Positions 21,033 through 30,102 of a stretch of DNA of 64,000 nt are shown here, piece after piece (within the stretch, counting starts at the first letter, position 1; every line of letters starts with the position of its first letter). A model generated the notes under the pieces. The model did no database searches, was not told the DNA's origin, and saw only the letters and a list, made by a program, of their open reading frames with translations. Both the position numbers and the translations under genes were made by a program. Source of the stretch: Pseudomonas paralactis (GTDB lineage: Bacteria; Pseudomonadota; Gammaproteobacteria; Pseudomonadales; Pseudomonadaceae); contig NZ_JYLN01000013.1 in NCBI RefSeq assembly GCF_001439735.1, positions 27,548-91,547 of the forward strand, read 5' to 3'.

Positions 21033-22250
21033 ATGGCTGTTGGTCTTGGTCCTTTGCCCACATTGCACCCGGTCGCCGGTTTCGAACTCGGTATTGCTTC
21101 GGCCGGCATCAAGCGCCCGGGGCGTAAGGATGTGGTAGTGATGCGCTGTGCCGAAGGCTCGACCGTGGCGGGTGTGTTCACCCTCAACGCCTTTTGCGCT
21201 GCGCCGGTGATTCTGGCCAAGCAACGGGTGGCCGGATCGATTCGCTACCTGCTGACCAATACCGGCAACGCTAACGCCGGCACCGGTGAGCCTGGCCTGG
21301 TGGCAGCTGCGCGCACCTGCGCCAAGCTGGCGCAACTGACCGGCGTGGACGCCAGCCAGGTGCTGCCGTACTCCACCGGTGTGATCGGTGAGCCGCTGCC
21401 GGTGGAAAAAATCGAAGGTGCCCTCCAGGCCGCGCTGGATGACCTGTCTGTGGATAACTGGGCGGCTGCGGCCACCGGCATCATGACCACCGACACCCTG
21501 CCAAAAGGCGCGAGCCGCCAGTTCGTGCACGACGGCGTGACCGTCACCGTGACCGGTATCAGCAAGGGCGCAGGCATGATCCGTCCGAACATGGCCACCA
21601 TGCTCGGTTATATCGCCACCGACGCCAAAGTCTCCCGCGATGTGCTGCAACGCCTGATGCTCGACGGCGCCAACAAGTCGTTCAACCGCATCACCATCGA
21701 CGGCGACACCTCCACCAACGACTGCTGCATGCTGATCGCCACCGGCCAGGCCAACCTGCCGGAAATCACCTCTACCGAAGGCCCATTGTTTGCGGCGTTG
21801 AAGCAGGCAGTGTTTGAAGTGTGCATGGACGTGGCCCAGGCCATCGTGCGCGATGGCGAGGGTGCGACCAAGTTCGTCACGGTTGAAGTCAATGGCGGCG
21901 GCAATCATCAGGAATGCCTGGATGTAGGCTACACCGTGGCGCACTCGCCGCTGATCAAGACTGCGTTGTTTGCATCGGACCCGAACTGGGGCCGTATCCT
22001 GGCTGCCGTTGGCCGTGCCGGCGTGCCGGACCTGGACGTAAGCAAGATCGACGTGTTCCTGGGTGAGGTGTGCATCGCCAGCCGTGGCGCCCGCGCCGAA
22101 ACCTACACCGAAGCCCAGGGTTCGGCGGTAATGCAGCAGGAAGAAATCACCATCCGCATCGAACTGGGCCGCGGCGAGTGCAGCGAAACCATCTGGACCA
22201 CCGACCTGTCCCACGAATACGTGAAGATCAACGCGGAATACCGTACCTGA
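21033..22250 (+). CDS. argJ: Bifunctional ornithine acetyltransferase / N-acetylglutamate synthase
   Basis: A 405-residue ArgJ, transferring acetyl between N-acetylornithine and glutamate in the cyclic arginine pathway. The self-cleavage site is visible at the Ala-Thr of KGAGMIRPNMATMLGY, giving alpha and beta chains. Other signatures: TNTGNANAGTGEPG and SGVIGEPLP-like STGVIGEPLP. The C-terminus EYVKINAEYRT is family-typical. It directly follows secA, as in P. aeruginosa. Confidence 0.97.
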   Translation: MAVGLGPLPTLHPVAGFELGIASAGIKRPGRKDVVVMRCAEGSTVAGVFTLNAFCAAPVILAKQRVAGSIRYLLTNTGNANAGTGEPGLVAAARTCAKLAQLTGVDASQVLPYSTGVIGEPLPVEKIEGALQAALDDLSVDNWAAAATGIMTTDTLPKGASRQFVHDGVTVTVTGISKGAGMIRPNMATMLGYIATDAKVSRDVLQRLMLDGANKSFNRITIDGDTSTNDCCMLIATGQANLPEITSTEGPLFAALKQAVFEVCMDVAQAIVRDGEGATKFVTVEVNGGGNHQECLDVGYTVAHSPLIKTALFASDPNWGRILAAVGRAGVPDLDVSKIDVFLGEVCIASRGARAETYTEAQGSAVMQQEEITIRIELGRGECSETIWTTDLSHEYVKINAEYRT

Positions 22251-22264
22251 AAATGACCCTCCCC

Positions 22265-22366
22265 CTGTAGGAGCGAGCTCGCTCGCGAAGAGCGTCAACG
22301 ATAACGCGGGCATCCTGGATATTCGCGGTGGCATTGAGTTTTTCGCGAGCAAGCTCGCTCCTACAA
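22265..22366. repeat. REPIN, family 1 (copy 2)
   Basis: Opposed REPs (22265-22289 and 22341-22366; CTGTAGGAGCGAGCTCGCTC in the left arm against TTCGCGAGCAAGCTCGCTCC in the right), a few bases different from copies 1 and 3. It fills most of the argJ-Nudix gap and ends about 27 bp before the likely Nudix start. Confidence 0.9.
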
Positions 22367-22392
22367 GGGCTATGACGAGAGGAAGCAGTGGT

Positions 22393-23337
22393 GTGAAACG
22401 AGTGCATGTAGCAGCCGCGGTGATCCGCGGTGTCGACGGCAGGATCCTGTTGGCGCGCCGTGCCGATACCCAGCATCAAGGTGGCCTCTGGGAATTTCCT
22501 GGCGGCAAGGTGGAGGCCGATGAGTCGGTCACCACGGCCTTGTCCCGTGAATTGCAGGAAGAGCTGGGCATCCAGGTCATCACGGCGCGGCCGCTGATCA
22601 AGGTGCAGCATGACTACCCGGACAAACAGGTATTGCTGGATGTCTGGGAAGTCTCGGCCTTTACCGGCGAGCCTCATGGCGCCGAAGGGCAGCCATTGGA
22701 ATGGGTGTCGCCGCGGGACTTGCTCAACTATGAGTTCCCGGCGGCGAATGCGCCGATCGTTGCCGCTGCGCGCCTGCCCGCCGAGTACCTGATCACCCCC
22801 GGTGAGCTGGAAACCCCGACATTGTTGCGCGGTATCCAGAAGGCTATCGCCGGTGGTACCAAGCTGGTTCAACTGCGTGCGCCTAACGGCTACGACCCCA
22901 AATACCGTGACCTGGCGGTGGATGCGGTGGGCCTGTGTGCAGGCAAGGCGCAACTGATGCTCAAGGGGCCGTTCGAGTGGCTGGGTGATTTCCCCGCCGC
23001 CGGCTGGCATATGACCTCGGCGCAGTTGCGCAAATACGCGAGCAAGGGCCGGCCGCTGCCCAAAGACCGCTGGTTGGCGGCGTCCTGCCACAACGCGGAA
23101 GAACTGGCGCTGGCAGAGATGATGGACGTGGATTTTGTCACGCTGTCGCCGGTGCAGCCGACCCAGACCCATCCGGATGCGCAGCCGTTGGGTTGGGAGC
23201 AGGTGCAGCAGTTGATCGCCGGGTTCAGCAAGCCGGTGTTTCTGTTGGGCGGGGTTGGGCCGGCGCAGCGGGAGCAGGCTTGGGAGGCTGGTGCGCAAGG
23301 TGTGGCAGGTATTCGAGCGTTCTGGCCGCAGGTGTGA
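22393..23337 (+). CDS. Nudix hydrolase fused to a ThiE/TenI-like domain
   Basis: A 314-residue two-domain protein. The N-terminal MutT-like Nudix domain (1-130) has the full Nudix box GGKVEADES...RELQEELGI. From about residue 135 on is a thiamine-phosphate synthase (ThiE/TenI)-like TIM barrel: LVQLRAPNGYDPKYRDLA and, near the end, KPVFLLGGVGPAQREQAWEAGAQGVAGIRAFW. Such fusions are known in Pseudomonas and annotated as Nudix hydrolases; MutT-type sanitising of 8-oxo-dGTP is likely for the first domain, and the second's role is unknown. The GTG at 22393 has GAGAGGA about nine bases upstream; an alternative start is ATG 22372. Confidence 0.87.
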   Translation: MKRVHVAAAVIRGVDGRILLARRADTQHQGGLWEFPGGKVEADESVTTALSRELQEELGIQVITARPLIKVQHDYPDKQVLLDVWEVSAFTGEPHGAEGQPLEWVSPRDLLNYEFPAANAPIVAAARLPAEYLITPGELETPTLLRGIQKAIAGGTKLVQLRAPNGYDPKYRDLAVDAVGLCAGKAQLMLKGPFEWLGDFPAAGWHMTSAQLRKYASKGRPLPKDRWLAASCHNAEELALAEMMDVDFVTLSPVQPTQTHPDAQPLGWEQVQQLIAGFSKPVFLLGGVGPAQREQAWEAGAQGVAGIRAFWPQV

Positions 23338-23350
23338 TGCAGCTCTGATG

Positions 23351-23429
23351 GCCCCATCGCAGGCAAGCCAGCCCCACATTTGATAGGTGAACACTTCAAG
23401 TGTGGGAGCTGGCTTGCCTGCGATGGGGC
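23351..23429. repeat. REPIN, family 2 (copy 1)
   Basis: Inverted REPs of a second family (arm begins GCCCCATCGCAGGCAAGCCA; partner 23401-23429, one extra base). It lies between the convergent Nudix and cobalamin adenosyltransferase genes. A relative is at 36938. Confidence 0.9.
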
Positions 23430-23451
23430 ACTCTCAAGCGCCACATTATGC

Positions 23452-24030
23452 TCAGTGTGGCTTGGCCGCCGCCTGCCACAACACTTCCGCAACCCCCTGG
23501 CGCTTGGCAATCAACCTGGCCGCCACAAACAGCAAATCCGACAACCGATTGATATACGCCAGCCCCACACCCTCCAACGGCTCCAGCGCATTCAGGTGCT
23601 GACAGCGGCGTTCGGCGCTGCGCGCCAGGCTGCGGCACACATGGGCTTGGGCGATCAACGCCGAACCGCCAGGCAGAATGAAGTTCTCCAGCGGCCCAAC
23701 TTCCTCATTCCAGCGATCAATCGCCGCTTCCAGCCGATCCACTTCCGCGGCATTGAGTGCCTTGTACACCGGCATCGCCAGCTCACCGCCCAGGTCAAAC
23801 AAACGATGCTGACAAGGGGTGAGCACCTCAATCACATCCATTAACGCCGGATGCTTGCCGCTTTGTTCTTCCAGGTTGGCCAGCAGCAAACCCAACTGGC
23901 TGTTCAGCGTATCCACCTCGCCAATCGCCTCCACGCGCGGGTGGTCCTTGGGTACGCGGCGGCCATCGCCGAGGCCGGTTTCGCCCTTGTCGCCGGTACG
24001 GGTGTAGATTTTCGACAGGCGAAAGCCCAT
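23452..24030 (-). CDS. PduO-type ATP:cob(I)alamin adenosyltransferase
   Basis: A 192-residue enzyme of the PduO/MMAB class, which attaches adenosyl to cob(I)alamin to form coenzyme B12. Typical motifs: IYTRTGDKGETGLGDGRRVPK (ATP-binding N-terminus), VEAIGEVDTLNSQLG, and RSLARSAERR near residue 140. It is read from the minus strand with the histidine kinase upstream (2 bp gap), so it may share that promoter. Confidence 0.93.
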   Translation of the reverse strand: MGFRLSKIYTRTGDKGETGLGDGRRVPKDHPRVEAIGEVDTLNSQLGLLLANLEEQSGKHPALMDVIEVLTPCQHRLFDLGGELAMPVYKALNAAEVDRLEAAIDRWNEEVGPLENFILPGGSALIAQAHVCRSLARSAERRCQHLNALEPLEGVGLAYINRLSDLLFVAARLIAKRQGVAEVLWQAAAKPH

Positions 24031-24032
24031 GG

Positions 24033-26069
24033 TCAGTGCTCCAGTTGGGTAAGTTCAGTGGCGGGCAATTGGCTGCCGGCAAGGGGCAGGCGCAAGGTAA
24101 AGCAGGTGCCCTGGCCCAGGGTGGAATGCACTTCCATCTGGCCCTTGTGGTTGTTGGTAATGATGAAATACGACACCGACAGCCCAAGCCCGGTGCCCTG
24201 GCCGATTTCCTTGGTAGTGAAGAACGGCTCGAACGTGCGTTTGCGCACGTTTTCGCTCATGCCGATGCCGTTGTCTTCCACCTGGATTTCCGCCCACGGC
24301 GGGTTGAGGCGGGTGCGCAGGATGATGCGCCCCGGCTCGCTGTCGTCCTCGCGCAGGTGAATCGCCTGGGCGGCGTTTTTCAGCAGGTTGAGCAGCACTT
24401 GCTCCAGCTCGTTGGCGGTGCCAGGCACGGGTCCCAGTTGCGGGTCGAACTGGCGGATGATCGCTTGGCCCTTGAAGTCGAAGCCAATGGTGAGGTCGAA
24501 ATCGTTGCCGGCAATTTCCACGGCCTGGTCGATCAGGGCCGGCAAGTCGCAGGGAGCCATCTGGCGATTGCTGCGGCGGCTGAAGCTGAGCATATGGGTG
24601 ACGATTTTCGCCGCTCGCGCGCCAGCCTGTTGAATGCCGTCCAGCAATTTCGGGACTTCGCGGCCTTGCAGGTAGTGATTGACCGTGTCCAGCTCAATCC
24701 CCACTTGCTCGGCAAACTCCAGGTTTTTGGGCAGGTCGGGGGACAGGCGCCGCCGAATGTTCTGCACGTTATGCAGGATCGCGCCCAGCGGGTTGTTGAT
24801 TTCATGGGCCATGCCGGCCGCGAGACCGCCGACCGAGAGCATTTTTTCCGATTGCACCATCATTTCTTCCAGGGACAGGCGCTGGGTGATGTCGTCGATC
24901 CGGATCACCACCCCGCGCCCGGCACCGCCCATCAAGGGGTAGAACGTCAGGGCGTAATGCTTGGGCTCGTCGTCCTTGACCCAGGTGACCCGCTCGATCC
25001 GTTCCACCGTGTGTTGCTCCACCGTCGCCTTGATTTGCGGCAGGTACGGCTTGAGCGGCTGGAAGGCGAGAAAGATCGGTTGATTCAGGGCTTCGTCCAG
25101 GCGCGTACCGGAAAGGGCGGTGGCCTCCTGGTTCCACTGGGTGACGTAGAGCTGTTCATCCAGGGCGATCAGCGCCGAGGGCATCGAGTCGATGATGCTG
25201 TTGAGGTAGTTCTGGAAACCCGTGAGTTTTTTCTCGATCTTGCTGCGCACCTGAACTTCCAGTTCCAGCTTGCGGTTGGTATGCCGGGTTTCTTCGGCCA
25301 AACCCTGGGCCTGGTCGTAAGCGGCCTGGGAGTCGTCGCGCGCGCGCTTGAGCTGTTGCTCGCGGGCTTCGATCCGCGACAGCATGGTGTTGAAGGCTTC
25401 GGCCAGGCTGCCGATTTCATCATGGTTGCCAGGCCCGGCGCGCAGGGCGTAGTTCTCTTCGCGAGTGACCTGGCGCGACAGTTCTTCCAGTTCATGGATA
25501 GGCCGCGTGATCAGGCGTTTGATCTGCCGGGCGATGACCAGCCACAGCAACACACTGAAGATCAGGATACCCAGGCTCGCGGTCAGCGTGCCGGTATAGA
25601 AGGCCACCGGCAACTCACTGCTGGCCACCAGCAGCAAATGCCCGGAAGGCTGGGCGCCGCGGGGCAGGGTGATGACTTGGTTGCTGCGAAACTCGGTAAC
25701 ACGCCATGCTTCGATATGCCGGTAGTGGTCCGGCAGGTGCAGGCGGTCGCCGTGTTGCATCTGCGCCAGACGGTTGCCTTCGCCGTCGTACAAGGCCGCG
25801 GCGCGCAGCGGTGAATAGCTGGTCAGTTCGTTGAGCAGTGCCTCTGCCTTGGCCGGCGATTCGAGCGCCTGGGCGGCAAGCGACGGGTTGGACACCAGCC
25901 GACCGATGGCCTGCAACGCCTGCGGGGCCATGCTTTCCTGGGAGATCCAGTAAGCGGCGCTGATAAACGTCAGGTTGGCCACCAGCAATACAGTGGTCAA
26001 CAGCACCAGCAGGGCCGCCAGCAGTTTCTGCCCTACCGGTAGATTTTCAAGACGCTGGCGCAGTGGCAT
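24033..26069 (-). CDS. Hybrid-sensing membrane histidine kinase (HAMP-PAS)
   Basis: A 678-residue sensor kinase. A membrane helix (about 15-37), periplasmic region, second helix (about 160-180), HAMP domain, coiled coil and PAS-like domain precede the kinase core. The phospho-acceptor His is at residue 422 in MAHEINNPLGAI (HisKA). HATPase_c boxes follow: NELEQVLLNLLKNAAQ (N), DNGIGM (G1), FEPFFTTKEIGQGTGLGLS (F/G2). No receiver domain is fused and no response regulator gene is adjacent, so its partner is unknown. The ATG at 26069 is the first M before the membrane segment; longer open frame upstream to 26267 lacks support. Confidence 0.9.
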   Translation of the reverse strand: MPLRQRLENLPVGQKLLAALLVLLTTVLLVANLTFISAAYWISQESMAPQALQAIGRLVSNPSLAAQALESPAKAEALLNELTSYSPLRAAALYDGEGNRLAQMQHGDRLHLPDHYRHIEAWRVTEFRSNQVITLPRGAQPSGHLLLVASSELPVAFYTGTLTASLGILIFSVLLWLVIARQIKRLITRPIHELEELSRQVTREENYALRAGPGNHDEIGSLAEAFNTMLSRIEAREQQLKRARDDSQAAYDQAQGLAEETRHTNRKLELEVQVRSKIEKKLTGFQNYLNSIIDSMPSALIALDEQLYVTQWNQEATALSGTRLDEALNQPIFLAFQPLKPYLPQIKATVEQHTVERIERVTWVKDDEPKHYALTFYPLMGGAGRGVVIRIDDITQRLSLEEMMVQSEKMLSVGGLAAGMAHEINNPLGAILHNVQNIRRRLSPDLPKNLEFAEQVGIELDTVNHYLQGREVPKLLDGIQQAGARAAKIVTHMLSFSRRSNRQMAPCDLPALIDQAVEIAGNDFDLTIGFDFKGQAIIRQFDPQLGPVPGTANELEQVLLNLLKNAAQAIHLREDDSEPGRIILRTRLNPPWAEIQVEDNGIGMSENVRKRTFEPFFTTKEIGQGTGLGLSVSYFIITNNHKGQMEVHSTLGQGTCFTLRLPLAGSQLPATELTQLEH

Positions 26070-26115
26070 CAGGGTTTTTCCAGGTGATAGACAGGTACGC
26101 AGGGTAGCGCGTGCC

Positions 26116-27033
26116 TCAGTCGCTGGCCAATCCGCGTGCGAGCAAATGCGCCACCAACCGCGCGTGCACCTGTTGCAGATGCGGCACTGCCAACTGATGA
26201 CGGGCCGCGGCCTGGCACGCGTAGCCCAGCAAGTAACTGATCTCTGTACGCCGGGCGTTCGCGACATCCTGGTACATCGAGGAATAATTGGCGGCGGTGG
26301 CCTGGATCACCCGCTCGACTTCGCTGTGCAAGTCCTGTGCAGCGGCAGGCTGGCCGCAGCGCTCCAGCAGTTCGGCCAGTTCGGCGCAGAGCGTGGCGAC
26401 CTCGCAGTGGTGGGCACTCAAACCGCCGTTGCGGCAGTGGTACAGCACGGTCAGTGGGTTGATGGCGCAATTGAGCGCCAGTTTGCGCCACAGCCGCGTG
26501 AGGATATCGGTGGCCCATTCATGGGGAATGCCTGCCGCTTGCAAATCATCCAGCCACAGCGGCGGGGTGGGATGGCTCGCGTCCCCCAGCCAGGTGTAGC
26601 CATGGCCGGCAAATACCACCCGCCAATCGCCATCGCGAAATGCGCCCTCGGTGCTGGAGGCAAAGATGCAGCGCGCCGACGGCCATTGCGCCGCCACGGC
26701 GTCCTGACTGCCGAGGCCGTTTTGCAACAGAATCAGCTCGGCGTCCGGTGCCAGTCGATGCTGCAACTGGGCGATGGCGCTTTGGGCGTCGTAGGCTTTG
26801 CACGCCACCAGCAGACGCCGAATCGGCACCGGGCTGTCAGGCGTTTCCCCGATGACCGGATAAGTCTGTTCCACGCCGTGTTCCACCACGGTCAACCCTT
26901 GGCCGGCGCGATAGCTGGCCAGGCGTGCCGGGTTACGAAGAATCAGCCTGACGGGCACGCCTGCGCGGGCCAGCCGTGTGGCCCAGAGCGTGCCCAGGCT
27001 GCCGGCGCCAAGAATATGCCAGGTGGTCGACAT
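26116..27033 (-). CDS. panE: 2-dehydropantoate 2-reductase (ketopantoate reductase)
   Basis: A 305-residue NADPH-dependent reductase, making D-pantoate for coenzyme A. GxGxxG dinucleotide site at the very start (WHILGAGSLGTLWATRLA) and the catalytic Lys/Asn region LWRKLALNCAINPLTVLY. The ATG at 27033 has GGAG nine bases upstream; starts at 27048 and 27120 are in frame but weaker. It diverges from yajQ. Confidence 0.93.
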   Translation of the reverse strand: MSTTWHILGAGSLGTLWATRLARAGVPVRLILRNPARLASYRAGQGLTVVEHGVEQTYPVIGETPDSPVPIRRLLVACKAYDAQSAIAQLQHRLAPDAELILLQNGLGSQDAVAAQWPSARCIFASSTEGAFRDGDWRVVFAGHGYTWLGDASHPTPPLWLDDLQAAGIPHEWATDILTRLWRKLALNCAINPLTVLYHCRNGGLSAHHCEVATLCAELAELLERCGQPAAAQDLHSEVERVIQATAANYSSMYQDVANARRTEISYLLGYACQAAARHQLAVPHLQQVHARLVAHLLARGLASD

Positions 27034-27083
27034 CAGTGTGTGCTCCATAAGGTCGCCAGCGGTGAACGGCGCGAAAGAACCGC

Positions 27084-27089
27084 TATAAT
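27084..27089 (+). promoter_or_regulatory. Putative -10 box upstream of yajQ
   Basis: A perfect TATAAT 68 bp before the yajQ start. No good -35 lies at standard spacing (GGTGAA at best), so this is a candidate only. Confidence 0.45.
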
Positions 27090-27156
27090 GCCCCGGCATT
27101 TTAGCTCGGGCGCGCTCCATCTCTACTGAGCCCGCCCCTTATATTGGAGAAATCAC

Positions 27157-27642
27157 ATGCCTTCGTTCGACGTGGTATCTGAACTGGACAAACACGAAGT
27201 CACCAACGCCGTCGAGAACGCCGTCAAGGAACTGGACCGTCGCTATGACCTGAAAGGCAAAGGCAGCTTCGAATTCAAGGAAAAGGAACTGACCGTCAAC
27301 CTGACCGCTGAAGCCGATTTCCAGCTGGAAGCGATGATCGAGATCCTCAAGCTGGCCCTGGTCAAGCGCAAGATCGACGTGCAATGCCTTGAAGTCAAGG
27401 ACGCCTACGCTTCCGGCAAGCTGATGAAGCAGGAAGCCGTGCTCAAGGAAGGCATCGACAAGGAGCTGGCCAAGAAGATCGTGGCGCACATCAAGGACGC
27501 CAAGCTCAAGGTCCAGGCTGCCATCCAGGGCGAGCAGGTTCGCGTCACCGGCAAGAAGCGTGATGATCTGCAAGAGGCTATCGCAGCCCTGCGCGCCAAG
27601 ACCTTCGACATGCCGCTGCAGTTCAATAACTTCCGCGACTGA
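27157..27642 (+). CDS. yajQ: YajQ family cyclic di-GMP-binding protein
   Basis: A 161-residue YajQ, a two-domain alpha/beta protein that in Xanthomonas and Pseudomonas binds c-di-GMP and modulates transcription factors, and also binds nucleic acids. Its conserved start (MPSFDVVSELDKHEVTNAV) and C-terminus (MPLQFNNFRD) are intact. Single gene with GGAGA upstream of the ATG. Together with the PilZ protein at 239 it is the second putative c-di-GMP effector in the window. Confidence 0.95.
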   Translation: MPSFDVVSELDKHEVTNAVENAVKELDRRYDLKGKGSFEFKEKELTVNLTAEADFQLEAMIEILKLALVKRKIDVQCLEVKDAYASGKLMKQEAVLKEGIDKELAKKIVAHIKDAKLKVQAAIQGEQVRVTGKKRDDLQEAIAALRAKTFDMPLQFNNFRD

Positions 27643-27702
27643 TGGCACTTTGGGGAACCTGTGGGCACTTTTGACGTCCCACGCCCCAAGCATCATTGCC
27701 TA

Positions 27703-27726
27703 CAATTGAGCCCTTCGGGGCTCAAT
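27703..27726. repeat. Perfect hairpin between yajQ and mscS
   Basis: AATTGAGCCC-TTCG-GGGCTCAATT: a perfect 10 bp stem with a stable TTCG tetraloop, but no T-run on the plus side. It may be a weak terminator or an mRNA-stabilising hairpin. Confidence 0.65.
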
Positions 27727-27779
27727 TGCGTTGTCAGGCAGTCAATACAGCCTTATCGCCGTACAACAGGAGAAAGTAG

Positions 27780-28622
27780 ATGGATTTGAACGCTGAAATG
27801 GATCACCTGATCAAGACCTCCCAGTCTTGGCTCCCCATGATCATGGAATACGGCAGCCGCGTATTGCTGGCGTTGGTCACCCTGGCCATCGGCTGGTGGC
27901 TGATCAACGTCTTGACTCGCCGCGTGGGCCGTCTGCTGGCCATGCGTAACGCTGACTTGGCACTGCAACACTTCATCACCAGCCTTGCTAACATCGCGCT
28001 CAAAGTCATGCTGGTGGTCAACGTGGCCTCGATGATTGGTGTGGCCACCACCTCGTTCGTTGCGGCGATCGGTGCCGCTACCCTGGCAATCGGCCTGGCC
28101 TTGCAAGGCAGCCTGGCGAACTTTGCCGGCGGCGTGTTGATTCTGTTGTTCCGCCCGTTCCGTATCGGTGACTGGATCGAAGCCCAGGGTACCTCGGGTA
28201 CCGTCGACAGCATCCAGATCTTCCACACGGTGCTGCGTACCGGCGACAACAAGACGGTGATCATCCCCAACGGCAGCCTGTCCAACGGTCTTATCACCAA
28301 CACCAACCGCCAGCCGACCCGCAAGGTTGTGTTTGACGTGGGTGTGGACTATGAGGCGGACCTGCAGAAGGCCCGTGAAGTGCTGCTGGCTTTGGCTGAA
28401 GACCCGCGTGTACTGAAGGACCCTGCCGCCGTGGCGGTGGTGTCGACCTTGGGCGACAGTTCCATCACCGTCTCCCTGCGTTGCTGGACCAACACACCGG
28501 ATTATTGGGACGTGATGTTTATGTTCAATGAACTGGCGCGTGACCGTTTGAAAGCGGCCGGGATTGATATTCCGTTTCCGCAACGGGTTATTCGGGTGAT
28601 GCAGGAAAGTGCGCCGAAGTAA
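27780..28622 (+). CDS. mscS: Small-conductance mechanosensitive channel MscS
   Basis: A 280-residue channel releasing solutes on hypo-osmotic shock. Three membrane helices (about 25-45, 65-90, 95-125) with the Gly/Ala-rich pore helix (AAIGAATLAIGLALQGSLANFAGG), then the beta domain (FRIGDWIEAQGTSGTVDSIQIF; IIPNGSLSNGLITN) and C-terminal alpha/beta domain of the cytoplasmic cage. Length fits E. coli MscS (286). RBS AGGAGAAA immediately upstream. Confidence 0.95.
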   Translation: MDLNAEMDHLIKTSQSWLPMIMEYGSRVLLALVTLAIGWWLINVLTRRVGRLLAMRNADLALQHFITSLANIALKVMLVVNVASMIGVATTSFVAAIGAATLAIGLALQGSLANFAGGVLILLFRPFRIGDWIEAQGTSGTVDSIQIFHTVLRTGDNKTVIIPNGSLSNGLITNTNRQPTRKVVFDVGVDYEADLQKAREVLLALAEDPRVLKDPAAVAVVSTLGDSSITVSLRCWTNTPDYWDVMFMFNELARDRLKAAGIDIPFPQRVIRVMQESAPK

Positions 28623-28719
28623 GTTGGCGTGATGCTATCGAAGTTGGCCGAAAGGTCAGCTTTGAAAAACTAGTTACTTAGCTTGCTAGTTGTTTTGTTG
28701 GTTGAAACAAAACTGCAAT

Positions 28720-28758
28720 AAAAAAGCCGCTCCCTGTTAACCAGAGGAGCGGCTTTTT
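28720..28758. terminator. Bidirectional terminator between mscS and the oprD-like gene
   Basis: AAAAAGCCGCTCC ... GGAGCGGCTTTTT: a 13 bp perfect stem with A- and T-runs; it can serve both converging genes. Confidence 0.92.
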
Positions 28759-28803
28759 GTTTAAGGCCAAGGCCTCAAGTCATCGTTGTAATTAGACCGG
28801 CAA

Positions 28804-30102
28804 TTACAAGATGTTCAGCGGGTAGTTCGCGATCAGACGCAGTTCGTCGATCGACGGCGAACCGTAGTAAACGCCATCGCCGGAGCGGTAAGTCGCTTGA
28901 CGCAGACGCAGGCTGAGGTCTTTGGCCGGGCCGCTCTGAATCACGTACTTGGCTTCGATGTCGCGTTCCCACTCTTTGCCGTTGCTGGTAGTGCCGGTGT
29001 TGGCGCCGCTACCGGTGACGTAACGCGTCATGAAGCTCAGGCCAGGAATGCCGAAGGTCGCCATGTTGATGTCGTAACGCGCCTGGTAGGACTTCTCGCC
29101 TTCGGCGTTGAAGTCGGAACGGGCGATGGAGTTGGCCAGGAATACTGTACCGCCGCCGTCTACGCCGTAACCGTAGTCACCGTCACCGGTAACCTTTTGG
29201 GCTGCGAGGGTGAAGGTGTGCGCGCCGATGGTGTACGCACCCTGCAAGCTGAAGGCGCGGTTATCGAGCTTGGTCACGCCATCCTTCTCTGCACGTTGCA
29301 GGCCGGCGCCGTCGCTCTTGGTGTCGTAGATGTTGAAGTCCAGCGCGAACGACTGATCATCGCTCAGGGCGTGGGTCCAGTTCAGGTTGCTGTAGTACTT
29401 GCGGAAGTAGTCTTCGGTCTTGGCGTAGTACAGGCTGCCGGTGAATTCCGGGGTGAATGCGTAGACGCCGCCGACGAAGTCGGTTTTGGTCAGGCCCAGG
29501 CTGTCATGGTAGGTCTGGTTTTGCGCGGCGCTGGAGGTGAAGTGGCCGCCCTCAAGCTTCAGGCCCTTGATCTCGTTGCTGGTGATCGAGATACCTTGTG
29601 GCAGCTCCGGCAACAGACGGCTGTCATCAGAGGCGAATACCGGTGCGGTGGTGTACTGGTCACCCACTTTCAACACGGTATTGGAGATGCGGAACTTAAC
29701 TGCGCCGCCGCCTTTGGAGTAGTCGTCCTGCGAGCGACCGTCGGAACCGGTAGGGAACAGCCCCGTGCCGGCGCGACCCTTGCCGCTGTCGAGCTTGAGG
29801 CCCATCAGGCCGATCACGTCCACACCGACACCAATGGTGCCTTGGGTGAAGCCCGATTCGTACAGGGCATTGAAGCCCAGGCCGGTTTCTTCGGCACGGC
29901 TTTTACGCTTGCCGTTGACGGTGCTGTAACCGCCTCCTGGCTCATTACGGAAGTCGCGGCTGAAGTACAGAGCGCGAGTATTGATGCTGAAAGTACTGTC
30001 TTCAACAAAGCCCTTGGAATCGTCCTGGGCGGACGCCATTGCGAACTGCGAGGTGCCTGCTGAAACAGCCAGGGCGATCATGCTCCACTTCATCACGCGC
30101 AT
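28804..30102 (-). CDS. oprD: OprD-family outer-membrane porin
   Basis: A 432-residue porin precursor: signal peptide (MKWSMIALAVSAGTSQFAMASA) then an 18-strand OprD-type beta-barrel ending in a hydrophobic Leu (YPLNIL). OprD-family signatures include ESGFTQGTIGVGVDVIGLMGLKLD and GGAVKFRISNT. Its position (followed, on the divergent side, by HIT protein, slyX, cold-shock, dps, aspS) equals that of P. aeruginosa oprD (PA0958), the basic-amino-acid and carbapenem porin; this and ArgR-like sites upstream are why I use the symbol. Paralogues are many, so the substrate is inferred, not shown. Confidence 0.88.
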   Translation of the reverse strand: MRVMKWSMIALAVSAGTSQFAMASAQDDSKGFVEDSTFSINTRALYFSRDFRNEPGGGYSTVNGKRKSRAEETGLGFNALYESGFTQGTIGVGVDVIGLMGLKLDSGKGRAGTGLFPTGSDGRSQDDYSKGGGAVKFRISNTVLKVGDQYTTAPVFASDDSRLLPELPQGISITSNEIKGLKLEGGHFTSSAAQNQTYHDSLGLTKTDFVGGVYAFTPEFTGSLYYAKTEDYFRKYYSNLNWTHALSDDQSFALDFNIYDTKSDGAGLQRAEKDGVTKLDNRAFSLQGAYTIGAHTFTLAAQKVTGDGDYGYGVDGGGTVFLANSIARSDFNAEGEKSYQARYDINMATFGIPGLSFMTRYVTGSGANTGTTSNGKEWERDIEAKYVIQSGPAKDLSLRLRQATYRSGDGVYYGSPSIDELRLIANYPLNIL

